Positions 41,241-53,193 of a stretch of DNA of 64,000 nucleotides are shown piece after piece. The position numbers and the translations under genes are program-made. Source of the DNA: Planococcus citri (lineage: Eukaryota; Arthropoda; Insecta; Hemiptera; Pseudococcidae); NCBI RefSeq assembly GCF_950023065.1, contig NC_088677.1, positions 37,407,230 through 37,471,229 of the forward strand. The letters are read 5' to 3'. Positions within the stretch are counted from its first letter, which is position 1. Every line of letters begins with the position of its first letter. The notes under the pieces were generated by a model that saw only the letters and a program-made list of their open reading frames with translations, searched no databases and was not told where the DNA came from.

Positions 41241-44200
41241 CGTAATCAGATTAGATTTTGAATTCAGGATTGCAACGGATCACGATAAAAAGTGATCCGG
41301 ATCACGGATCATCAAATTTCAATCCTTGTGGAAAAGGTATCAAGACTTGTTCATTTTTCGACGTAGGTACATACATATTATTATCCTGCATTTTCTCGTT
41401 CATTTGTTTCGGACTATTTCTGCCTCTTTCAACTTTCAAATCGAGCAAAGACTTTTCCCCGGGTACTTGCTGCAGTGTAGTAAGGTACCTAATTTAGAAA
41501 TTTTTAATACGGTGGACAAAAAAACAAGTAGATTGGTGGGTACATTATGCATACTTATGTAAGTAGGTAAATGAGTCATTAAAATAATGGATAGGTGGTA
41601 AATAAACTTTACTCAGATGAAGGTACATATTTGGATCTTTCATACGTCTTGTAAATGGAAAATCGCATTGATTCTCCCTTTCACAACACATTCAAGTGTT
41701 AAAATACGAGTAGGTACTCTTTTTTCTTCTTTTTTAAAATCAAAGTTGAAAAAAAGATGCTAGGTACCCTCTATACAATTCGAATAATACAATTTTGATT
41801 TATCGACGTTACACATGGGCAACAAAACCAAATGCGGTGTAAAGGTTATATAAGCTTGGCTTTTTTTCAGTGAAAAAAAAGATTTCGCAGAGAACTGCGA
41901 AAAATTTTTTTCGCTACGAGAACATATGACAGAGCAGAATGATGCCCCCTGTCCGTGTGCGCATATGCAACCGTGCCGCAGTTAAAAAGCTATAAATTTC
42001 ATTTCAATGAAGGATATTCACATACTAACCAAATAATATCTTCGCCAATACAAATTGGCATTGCACGTTTCCTCTTTTCATGTAATGGAGAGAATATCAC
42101 TCATCAAAACACCAGTACTTAGGTACTTACTTACTTAATTCTGTACAATGTTTTCAATTAACAAATTGAAAACATTATACGTTTTTCACTCGCTGCGTTG
42201 TGAGTATGGTAGCCAAAGTACTCAAGAAGATTAGCAAAATCCTGTCATCCAGTTTTCTTAATTCATGATCCTATCTTAATGTCTTTATAGGACAAAGTGA
42301 TTAGTGCGGGCTTATCATCGTTAAGGCTGTGGAGAAAAGTAATTTTCTGAATTAAAAGTAAAAGATAGCAAAAAAAAATACCAAGAAACTAACAAAAAGA
42401 AACAAAAAGGGGCCATGTTTCTAGTCTTTATTAATTTTTCCGGTTAATTATATTCGAGCTAACGTCTTTTGCGTGTACACGTACCTACTATGTACTTGGT
42501 ATTACAATTTGGTCAAGGGAAAGTTCGCGGGTAAAGAGTCTAATAATGATTAGAGTAACACTAATGAGAAATTGTGCTTTGACAGAGCAAGTTTTGGCGT
42601 ATGTATTAAGAATAAATAGGTGCCCATCTAATCAATGAATCGATCTTACCTTAGCTTCAAACGTTATATTCATCAATGTAATAAAATCACACTTTCAAAA
42701 TCGCGATTCTTTGACCTGAGATTCATGAAACCATTTTGATTGGGAAGAAGAAAGAGCAAGAGGTTAAGTTTTGGACATATCACTTTATTAAACATGTCTA
42801 GGTGCTTTAAATACACCTGCCATTATTTTTTCAAATTTTTTAATTTTTCTCACAGGATCTAGGGGTCTAGAGATATAGAAAAAAAATTAATCATAGTGCA
42901 TCATTTTACTCGTATAATTATAAGTACTTTCAATACATAAAAAAATATGTACCTAGCTGGTCTTGTCCCAAATATTTTCACCCAAATCAAAGCATAGGTA
43001 AACAAACCGCGTTGATGATAGCGCTTATGTATAGGCCTATACAGAGTGATGGCAAAAATTTAGCTACAGAGGCTATTGAAGAAGACTTGAAGGGTTTTGA
43101 GAATGAGGAGCGATTTCGTTTTTAAATAGGGTTTTCCGCATTTCTATCTGAAAACAACGTTGTAAGAAAATGAAATTAATGATGACAAGATTTAAAAAAT
43201 GACTACTTTTAAGCTATTTTGTAGCTCTAGTAAGTAGGTCTAGGTATGCATCCAATATTAACCCTCGTTCGACCTGGGAACTTTGAAAAAAATTCGTAGG
43301 TACCTATGTATATCGCAAAAAAATGTGAGAATTAGAATGAATCACGTGTCGGGGTTTGATCGCGGGTATATTATGACCCTTACTATTATTAAACGCTTAT
43401 CAAATTACATGTTATACCGTAAACGTTAGCAACGAAGCGTAAAATGAAGTTTAATGTGGTCAAATTGAGTATAAATCAGAAGGGTAGGTACCTCACGAGA
43501 CTTTATAATTTTACTGTCTATTCTTCGTCACCTGGTATTAGCAATAGGTGTAGGTAAGTATACCATGTATTTTAGAAATGTGGATTTTTCTTTTTTTTTT
43601 CTTTTTTCATACCGACGTTGAATGGTAAATAACTTTGAAAAGACGGGTTTCTGCGAATAAACAGCGAAAATATTCTCAAAACAGTTCGATGAGGTTTTTT
43701 CTGTAGATAGCCCTACGATTAGTTGTTAAAATCTATTATGCATAGTTACATTGTATATAAGGGTTTTTTTTCGTTTAATTTTTAACGTCTTTGATGTGAG
43801 TATTTTCATTTTAAACATCCATGCGTTTTTAAAGATAACCACAATTTTTTTCTGATGAAATATACCTATTTGAGGGCATGCTCTCGGTATGTTATTAGTA
43901 AAAAATTGAAGATCGTCATTATTCACTCATTAACGAATGAATTGTTTTGAAATATTGATATGTAATGTACCTATATTGCGGAGGAACATTATCTTTGGAT
44001 GTTGTCCTTCACTTTCATTCCTTGTAATATACTTACTAAGTAGATACCTATTATGGTATTTTACGAAGATTTTGAAATAAAAATTAGTACCTACCTACTT
44101 GTATTTTTATAAGTTTGCCCCTTCAAATCCTTAAGTTGGCAAACCAGGTGACACTTGGGAAGTTCAAGTAGTAGTTACCTACACCAACCAAATTGTTCGT

Positions 44201-44484
44201 CACCTTCGATGGAACGGTGCGAACTGAGAATTTACAGAATGAAAATTCGAATGAGTAATACGGAGAAGGTAAGTAAGCAAAGCGGAATAATTGTAAAAAA
44301 TACATATGCCTACGAAGAAAGAAACTCAATGTGTTTAAGAATTGTGCCATTATAAAGGCAGCCCGCAACGAAACAAAAATTTCGTGAGCGAAATTCCAAA
44401 TCTTACCGCACGATCGTTCTACAAAACTATTTACTCAAAAGGCACATTTGGGCTGCTGAACGTGTTTTATCGTTTGAAATGTAC

Positions 44485-46103
44485 ATATCGATGGTGTTGT
44501 GGATAAAAGGCCAAACTGTTTTTTTTTTCCAAAGGGCAAATCTGTTCTCGGTCATTTTGAGTAAATACGAAAGGGCCAATCTGCATTTTTTTACATGAAA
44601 GTATAATCCAAAACGGCGAAACTGAACTATTTTTTTACTTTTTTTTTACATTACAGACCACTACAAATTTATCTTTGATGGCCAGTAATTTAAAAAAAAT
44701 TGCAAATGTACCAAAATGATCTCAGAAAACCCAGACCTACGAGTAAACAAAATAATACGAGGGTGGATTAAAAAGTATCGCCAACAGTGCTCTGGAGGAG
44801 AGCCTATATGGAGGTACGAGTATTTTGAACCAAATGAGCGCTCATTTTATAGCTTGAAGTTTTAGGAAGACGGTGGTGTGTTCAGTTTTTAGATACCTAC
44901 AACTCGAAAAAATGTTGATCGTATTTGAAATTTTTGAGAAAAGTTATTCGGTTGATGGGGCTGGAGTATCGTACATTGCGGTCTAGTAGCAAGTCTAATA
45001 TCTATATCAAGCAGTGTGTGCAATCATTTGATAGTCCAAAGCCTCAGGAACACGGCGGTGTATTCAGTTTTTTTTGTTTGACTTGTACAAATATTCTTGA
45101 ATGAATTCAACGAGATCATGGTATAGCTAAGTGATGTTAATTTTCACTAAAAAAAAAACGCCCAAGTCACTTTGGACATGTTCAACATTGTTACAGCATG
45201 TTGTACAGAAAAACTAAATACATCACCATGTTCCTGTAACTTCAGACTACAAAATTACTGCTCATGCAGCTTGCTATAAGAATTAGTCTCGCCGGTAGAG
45301 CGCAAAGTGTACCTACTTGTGTATCCTGCATGACCTGAAATTTTTTCCTCGGCCCATTCGAAGGCCTCCAAAATTTTTTCTATAACTCATATCGTGTACC
45401 TGAGACTTCAGGCTACAAAATCACAACTTCTTTCTCAATAGAAATGAAATGAGGAAGGATCGAGATGACGGATTTGCTAAACTATTTGAACCTGAACCAA
45501 AGACCAAAAATTCAGGTAATTTGAGTACGCTGTATAAGTATTTGGCATTATTTGGACACATTTGAGTAATTCTGTTGGTTTTTCTAGAAATTAAAATATC
45601 AAAAGAGCCTCAGGAAACGAATTTTATCCGTCAAAAAAAAGAGTTCATTCTGAAGATGATTAAAAAAGATACCAAAGCTCGAACCTTCACTGATGACTGA
45701 TAACAAATCGATTTCACCCCTACATACAATATTAGACTATATGAGCTTTCATTTCGCGGCCGAATATTTCCCATTTGCTAAGCATTTGCCATTTATCAAC
45801 AACAAAACATCTATTATTTTTTGCCAAATTTATCAGATTGGCCCTTTTTTTCATGTTGAACCTGTAGGTTGAACAAATACAAAAGGGCCAATCTGTCCAC
45901 TCTCGAACTATTTCATCATTATAAATTTCTCAAGCTAGAAAAAATATTATCAGTGGATAATAATGGAAAGCGAATGAGTTGCCTTCATCAAAAAAATTGA
46001 TACATCGGCCAAACTACTCCTTAGTACGATGATATGACACTTTCGAGTTTAGAATGCAAGTTGGAAACTCAGTTTGGCCTTTTATCCACAACACCATCGA
46101 TAT
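44485..46103. mobile_element. Non-autonomous DNA transposon with 34-bp terminal repeats and subterminal motif array
   Basis: The terminal inverted repeats are about 34 bp, beginning ATATCGATGGTGTTGTGGAT and ending in GGCCAAACTG. Near the ends a 14-bp motif recurs: AAAAGGCCAAACTG 44505, AAAGGGCAAATCTG 44531, AAAGGGCCAATCTG 44570, AAACGGCGAAACTG 44611, then inverted at 45834, direct at 45882 and inverted at 46070. Such arrays are typical transposase-binding sites of DNA transposons. The 1.6-kb interior has no transposase frame. Partly similar internal segments (GACGGTGGTGTGTTCAG near 44869 and a related word near 45051) suggest old duplication. Superfamily not assigned. Confidence 0.75.
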
Positions 46104-49100
46104 ATTCTATATTATACATAGGTAGGTTTCTACCGCTGTAAGCATAACTTCTTCATCAACGATCAGCAAATGTAATATAATAATTGTGGACATTTACAAT
46201 GCACGTTCCACAGCATAATTTGAAAAATAGCGATATCTACAAAAATTTTCTATTATTTTGAAGTTTTTACAAAAATAAAATAATTGAATCGAATTAAAGA
46301 AGACAGAAACACTTTTAAAACACACGAACCACGCTGATAGTTTGTTTTTTGAGATGTATAAACATCAGTTATTGTGAATGGGCAATTATAATGTCTATAC
46401 ACGTTTACAGGAAACCTCGTTTGGAACAAAATTGGATTTCTTCTGATAGATATGATATTCCAATAGGGGGAGTTATTCATCGTGAAAATTGAAACTTCAC
46501 TGCATTAATTTTTCAAATAGTTTGAACTTCAACTGCAGCGGAAAAATCACGTTTAAAAAATGTCAACAACGTTGAAAAAAAGAGAAAAAAACGAAAACGC
46601 TTTCTTAATAATCTACCACTGATGGAATTTAAATCCTCAACTTGTCAATCAAGAACTGAAAGCTGAGTCGTATACCCTGTATAAGAGGTAAATCCGATCA
46701 GGGACATCGGATATGTTCCCACGGGATGAAAAATACTGCATTCGGAAAGCTTCATTGCGTAAGTCTTAAGTCACATACCTACCCTCTTTACAATGTGTCG
46801 TCGAAGCAATTCCTATGGCTGATCACGTGTCGCATACTTCGTGTGCAGAAAATGACAAATTTAAAACTTCTACATCTCTACTATTTTTCCCAGCAGTACT
46901 GCGTTTTTTCTCGCTACCTACATAAACATACACGAGCAAACTCACAAAGACAGTTCACCCAAACAAAAAGTCAAAGTTTTATAAGCTCAAAACTCGTATT
47001 TTTCTTCTTTTTTTTTACTTTGAATAACATACGCATGTTATCGTGATTTTTTCACACAAATAAAACAAAAACTTTGTTAGCAACATAAAGACTTATATGT
47101 ACATCGCACTTCTTTTTAAATTCACAACCTTGCTTTATCCTTCAAGATGCATTATAATGCACTGAATACTACAATATTTGTCATATGCTGATGTCTAAGC
47201 GATGCTAAAAGCTTCATTGTAAATCTTGATAAATAAGTGAATAACTTGACGTGCCTAAGTAATTTAAAACAATTAAAAAATACGCCAAAAAAAACTTGTA
47301 AGTGTGTTATTATTGTAGTTTATTTTCAGCCCAAAGTTTCTTGTACAAAAATTAAAATTCCGTTCTCAAAAAGGATACCGCAACATATGTAGTTAAATAA
47401 GTAGCGTGTGGTGATCCTAAAAAAAAAAAAAAAAAAAAAACACACATACTTAGGTAACTTAATTGTATTTTTAAAAACATCCAAACATCCTCATAGCCAA
47501 AAAAATGATTCTGAACTTCTCAGTGTTTTTTTGCTTTTGCTTCAACTTTTTTTAACCGAATTTTTCCAACCAACGATTAGTTTTTTTTTAAATTGTTTTT
47601 TGATGAGCGAATTGATCACAAAAAAACGTACAAGTATACTTATATCGGAGTAACTGCCTCGCTGCCCACTAATGTGATAAGTGCCCAATTACTAAAAAAT
47701 ACGGAATGAATTATTCTACCAATGAACACGAATCAAATAAATTAATTCCCTGTGTTTATTCCAATTACGTAGATACGAACTACTGTAAATTTTTAAAAAT
47801 TTGTCGGAGACGCAATCAACTTTAATTTATTTTATCTCCACATAGGTACTTTTCTCTAGAAGTAAATTCATTTAGCGTCGTTTTCAAAAACAATTATTAC
47901 AATTCGAGAGCAATATTTCCCTGAATAAAATTCCCACTCACTTTCGAATGCTGTTTGCATAATAATTCAGTGACTGATTTAATTTCAGCGATAAAGATAA
48001 TGGAGAAATCTTGTATTCAGTTCTTAATGATTTCTCTTTTCACTCTTCTTATATATTTCTCAATCTTATCGTCAAGTAATCTTTTTAACCCTTAATGACA
48101 TTATAACTTACCAACACTTACCTATCCTATTTATTCAGTAACCATCATTTTCTTAAACAGTTTCCACTTTCCAGTATGCTGGAAACGGTTATAACCGTTT
48201 CAACTTTCACTTCGAAGACCGACCCTAGTTTCGGACACCACTTTGCTTTCAATTTTCCTTTTGTTTTTGTTTTGACCAGGTAGGCACCAGAAATTTCATC
48301 GAAACTTGTAGAAAAGCCTTTGGTTTTTACACGTAGCCTACATACGTTGAAAATTATTCCAAAATACCCCTCTACCTTAAAAAAAATTTTACCGTTTGGT
48401 TACCCATAAAATATGATATTCATTTTACGCATTAAAATGTATAAGGTTTTGTTAGAACTGTAACTCACGATTCACTTGTTATGGCTCATATGTTTTCCTT
48501 ACAAGGATAGAAAAAGAGAACATAACAAAAAATTATTGCTATTATCATAACAAAAGATACTAGAAGACTGGAAACAGTTTAATTTATTTCAAAACGAACG
48601 GCATGGCCTTAAAAGTAATATCATGTTAAAGCTTACTCGTTATATGTATTTTTTAGGGGTAGAAAAAGCTTCGTAGTTCACACAGAGGGTTAAGAACCTC
48701 AGAACGGAAAAACTTACTATTTTTACATTATTTATGGTAATGAATCGGATAGCTCAGCAGGGGAGAAACGATAGATGTATTGAACAAATAGGTAAGTTCT
48801 CACACATGAAAGTGAAAAGTCCAATAGCACTCAACACTCTACTAATGGTAGACTGAAGAGCAGAGAAGAAAGAAAAATGGGATTATCGTGAATAATAGTA
48901 CGGTACCTAGTGTCTGTTTCTCTACTAACCATAATGAATAAAACTTCATACACTTTTCAAACATCAAGAAAGAATAAAAAAAATCAAAGAAATAAGAACA
49001 TATAGGTCTAATGTTGGCCCGCCACCAGTCCCATTTTCGGAATGAGATGAGCGAAAGAAGAAGAGAAAATTCAATTATTCAGCATACCTATGATTTCGAT

Positions 49101-52100
49101 TCAGTTATTTCAGAAAAAATTCCGGCATAGCTGGCGGAAAAAGTAAACGATGTAAGAGGTTTCATTTGGCAAAATAAAATAAGAAATCGGACGGAATCAC
49201 CCCGAACGTATTTCTAAATTCAAAAAGGGAGTAATTCCAAAAGGAAGTAGAACATATTAAAAGGGGGGAACAACCCTATTTAATAATTATATATTGGCGG
49301 CTATCGTTTCACTGAAGACATGCCATGAAATATCTGTTTAAAGTCGGGTATCGCTTTGCAGATACATACGTATAACCAATCAGTCAGGGCATATATAAAG
49401 AACGCACAATATATAAAATATGAATGCAATTTTTCTCCAATCACAACTGGATAAACATTTTTTAGCTCCAAGAAGACAAGCTGAAGTCGTATTTCCGATA
49501 GCTAAAAAATAAAGAAATGAAGATCGAGAGGTGTAGGTACATAGCTGTTCTTATTTTGTGACAGTTGTGTTCACAGTTGAGAAACTATAAGTACGTACCT
49601 GAATGTATGTATTCGTTACAAAATTTTGGCTTTGACCAACTCTTGACATAAAGTTGATAGAATTTCATTTTTCAACATGATGGGAAAAAAGTTTATTTTT
49701 TCTGTTTCGATGACTAAATTAAATCATAGTAAGACAATGTTCTTCAGTTATTCTGCCACTAAAATGAACTAGTAATAGGTTTTAGGGTAGATAATCCACA
49801 AACAAGCTGCAGAAAAAATAATATTCACACCCTAATACCCAATATCAGTAAGGTTTTAGTCTACTAACAAACTAACATAAAACACGTGCAAACGACGCTG
49901 AAAATGAAAGCAGGCACGTGGCCGGTGCTTTTCATCCTATTTCGATTATACATATACACCGAAAAAAAAATGGTGTTATTTCGTTATAATCACGGGGTAA
50001 TATGTCATGGAACCAATTTTAACTAATGTTAATTTTTTCATCAACTTTTGCGTTCGTACGATTCTTTATTACACAGTACGTATTATAGTACATCAAAAGC
50101 TCTCTCAGAATTTTCAAAATGAACAATACGAATTCAAATCATGTCAACTGATGGGAACTCTCACTCAATACTAATTTCTTACAACGATTTGATCTAAATT
50201 CTTCACTTAGATATACGCACTTCAATCTGGAAAACAGAAAACTGGCAATGAAAAATTTCCTTTAGCCAACGCGTACGCACTTGCGAAAAAAGGACCAGGT
50301 ATACCGCAAAAGTTCTTTATATTTGCTCGTAGCTTTGTTTCTAATGCGGAACGAATTAAAACTTCGTCCGAATGACTGCCTATCTAAAGGTGTTACTCTT
50401 TAAAATATTTCATGAAGACGTTATTTTAAACGTCTAGAAAAACGTTTAGGTATTCTTTTTTTCTGCTTTCACATCGACGCTTTTTATTATAATGCAGATC
50501 AACTTCACTGTTAAAACGTTTAAAGAATTTTTCCTTTTTTTTCCCTCGTTATTTAATATTTAAGAGCAGGGTAGGGAGGAGGGAGAAATATTTTTGCTCT
50601 TTATTTTATTCCAACGATATAAAAATAATTGTGTTGAGCGGATAATGGTGTTCGAATAACTCACACTCGTCAGAAACGAAGAGATTTCTGTTTCATACAT
50701 TTCTTATTAATTTTTGCACCATAGAAATGTTCTCTGCTTCAGTTATTTGATCCTTTAGGTGACGATATTATTATTAAACTTGAGGCAATCCTGCGACGTG
50801 ATATTACGTATCCATTTACAAATCAATATGAGATAAAAACGAAATCGACAAGGAAACAAAAAAAAAAATGAAATGCGATACTTGAGTAGACTAACTTCTA
50901 CGCAAAAAGATACGAAGGAAAACTACAATGCATTTCTAGAAATTCGATAAGTAACCAGACAACTGGTCGATAGTAAGTGGCAAAAAGCATTCAACTAGAC
51001 GAAAGCGTGACCAAAGTTCTTAAACACGGAACGAATTTTGAAAAAGTGGCCCGCTGGTTCAGTTCAATGCATTTGAATTGAACATGGATCCTTCCGTTTA
51101 TCCGTAGCCGGCGGAACAGGCGGCGCAGCGACGAGAATGATACGGACAGTGGGAACTGGGATGGAAGGCAGCCACAAAATGTAGCGTTTATGACAAGACT
51201 TTTTTTCTCTCTTTTATAGAGTAGGTGACCAAGGTAGGTAGGTACCGTTTATTTTGAATTCATAACGTTCTTTGAATATAAATATTATCGTGAAACGTGT
51301 AAAATATTATAACATTTCACCATTCTGGAGTGACTGTGTTGAATAGCTAGTCTGCCAGTAGCGTTTTTTCACATATCCCTAAGAAATTGCGTCCAATAAT
51401 GCAAAAAATGGAATTATTTCGGAGAGGAGTTTGTAATAAGGTTATTCATTTTCAATTACTCAAACAGGTACGCTTAAATCTGCTAAATAACTACTGAAGG
51501 CTGCGTTCCTGAAACAAAAGTAGTCCTAATGAAAAATTGATGACACTAATCAGCGCTTCGATTTAAAATACGCTACAAAAGTTTAGCGCATTCAACAATC
51601 ATTATACTGTATGTAATATGTAAACTCCGATAAAAAAAAAACACTCCGTAAGTGGTAACTATTGTATTCCAAAATTCAACTCGAACACAGCAGCAATTAA
51701 AGAAAATCGTTTACCTATGTATTTATCAACAGGACCATTAATAATAAATTACGAAAACTGATATGTAGAAAAATAATTCAAAATAAGTAGACGTCGCCAG
51801 TTCCATGAAAAAAAAAATCCAAATCGCAAAATTACGTAATTAAAATAGAATTGTGTACTCATAACTAGCACTTAGGTTGAAAGAAAACACATTTTGTAAA
51901 ATAAAACGAAGGCAACTATATGAAACTGAAAAATGTATCTACATGCTTGGGCATCGTATTGTACGACATTTCAATTCATTTTACCATAATTTCGTTTAAA
52001 AACCAATTCAATTGAAAAAGAAAAAAAAAAGTAGAAAGACATTTTAAAATAAAATTTAGACATTTTCTTCCAAACCAACAGGTGAAAATAATCATCAAAA

Positions 52101-52126
52101 CGCAGCTATGAAAAAATTCTGCGATA
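46104..52126. other. AT-rich non-coding stretch before MOCS1
   Basis: No supported gene. It contains a 22-nt poly-A run at 47419-47440 (possibly the tail of an old retroposed sequence), a perfect 20-bp palindrome at 48182, and a GC-richer patch at about 51040-51180. The MOCS1 3'UTR must begin at 52126 and run leftward on the minus strand. No clear poly-A signal was identified close by. Confidence 0.5.
48182..48201. repeat. Perfect 20-bp palindrome GAAACGGTTATAACCGTTTC
   Basis: The palindrome holds two inverted AACGGTT half-sites, which resemble MYB-type recognition sequences. It lies far from any recognised gene. It may be a binding site, a hairpin or chance. Confidence 0.5.
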
Positions 52127-52701
52127 TCATCTAATGAAATCTGCCTTACCTCCAGTCTTCTTGACTAATTTCACATTTTTTATCACAATATCATGACTGA
52201 CTGCCTTACACATATCATAAACTGTCAATGCAGCGACACACACAGCCGTTAAAGCCTCCATTTCAACGCCAGTTTTATCACAACAACGAACCTGAGATAC
52301 AATTTTCACACAATGAATACTTTCATCCAATGTCAACTCGACATTTATGAATGATAACGATACATTATGACATAAAGGAATCAATTCAGATGTTTTTTTG
52401 GCACCTATTATACCAGCTAACTTCGATATGCTTATAACATCTCCTTTTTTTAGTTGGTTTAGTTTAATTAAAACGGTAATTTCTCTACCTACATATACTT
52501 CACCATACGCGCAAGCATATCGTTCGGATGCTATTTTACCACCAACATCAACCATTGTGGCTTTACCGTCTTCGCTGACGTGAGTCAGCTTACTTTCATC
52601 AGTTCTTGAAGCACAGTAATTACGTAATCCCGATGTAATGAAATGAGGTACTGAACGAATGAGGAAGCGACTTTCTTTAGTGCTGGAGATGATCGAATTA
52701 C
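52127..52701 (-). CDS. MOCS1: MOCS1B: cyclic pyranopterin monophosphate synthase (MoaC domain), last exon of MOCS1
   Basis: MoaC converts 3',8-cyclo-H2-GTP to cyclic pyranopterin monophosphate. The acceptor TTTCACAG precedes 52701. The first two bases complete the Gly codon opened by exon 7 (CACGCAG), so skipping the cassette exon gives a continuous 529-residue MoaA-MoaC fusion (MoaC from about residue 340). MoaC signatures: ATMVDVGGK, KKGDVISISKLAG, SELIPLCHNV and GVEMEALTAVCVAALTVYDM, then GGKADFIR and a TGA stop at 52127. The exon has no in-frame ATG before the conserved ATMVDVG core, so MoaC probably depends on the fusion transcript. A longer open frame into the intron crosses the acceptor and is probably not translated. 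Confidence 0.93.
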
Positions 52702-53135
52702 CTGTGAAATGACAATACTTCATTAAATAAGGTTTTATTTTCAATTTCAAAACTAACTTTTCATCTCAAACCATATTTTTCCATTAGAATTAGAAAATTT
52801 TGGATCATTCTTATAATCACCTAGTTTTTGAACTCGTAGTTTTATATTTGCATTCTGTATTTTAATGTACTCATATTAATGTTTTATTTTAGAAGTTTTT
52901 CGAATCATGGTTTGCTGAATAAAGAAGCAATTTTCCGGTGAAAAATTATTCTTGCAGGTAGCAAACTTTCTTTCATTGCACATGAATCTTGATTGAAACC
53001 TTAAAACCTATTTTAGATAGTCAAAGCTTTCATAATCAGAAAAGTTGGCCTAATTTATGTACGATCATGACGGATAAACTTGACTAATCTCAGCCTTTAT
53101 CGCGCGTATTTTATAACGTTTGCCGAATATATTAC

Positions 53136-53193
53136 CTTTATCCTCCAATTAAAATCATTGGTCGGTTGTTTATCTTAGTTAAATTGTTCATAC
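53136..53193 (-). other. MOCS1: MOCS1 cassette exon encoding the MOCS1A double-glycine C-terminus
   Basis: This 58-nt exon lies in the 580-bp intron between exon 7 and the MoaC exon. The acceptor CTCATTACAG precedes GTATGAAC, and the donor AAAG/GTAATA follows the stop. Joined to exon 7 it encodes GMNNLTKINNRPMILIGG and then TAA. In human MOCS1 the corresponding C-terminus ends in the same kind of PMILIGG, and the terminal Gly-Gly is required for MOCS1A activity. Inclusion terminates MOCS1A; skipping makes the MoaA-MoaC fusion. The call rests on the peptide match, correct phase and splice consensus; use of the exon is inferred, not observed. Confidence 0.9.

Larger units (their letters stand above)
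30811..44484. other. AT-rich non-coding stretch
   Basis: No supported gene. Contents seen: a G-rich, CG-containing patch at about 33890-34090 with repeated TAATGG..TTCA..TG words; a poly-G run near 35213-35223; a TCATCG hexanucleotide repeat at about 38273; two copies of the GGAATGYCCARATCTG family at 40039 and 41189; a GGATCAC/GTGATCC hairpin near 41277-41300; a 13-bp-stem hairpin at about 42147-42176. GTAGGTACCTAC words are frequent. Confidence 0.55.

Noticed and set aside
47405..47440. 22-nt poly-A run as the tail of a retroposed gene or SINE
   Set aside because: No flanking target duplication or recognisable upstream body was found.
52702..52750. Extension of the MoaC frame upstream as a separate MOCS1B start
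   Set aside because: It begins from TTG or an ATG within the intron and crosses a strong splice acceptor; the spliced joining is in phase and matches the known gene structure.
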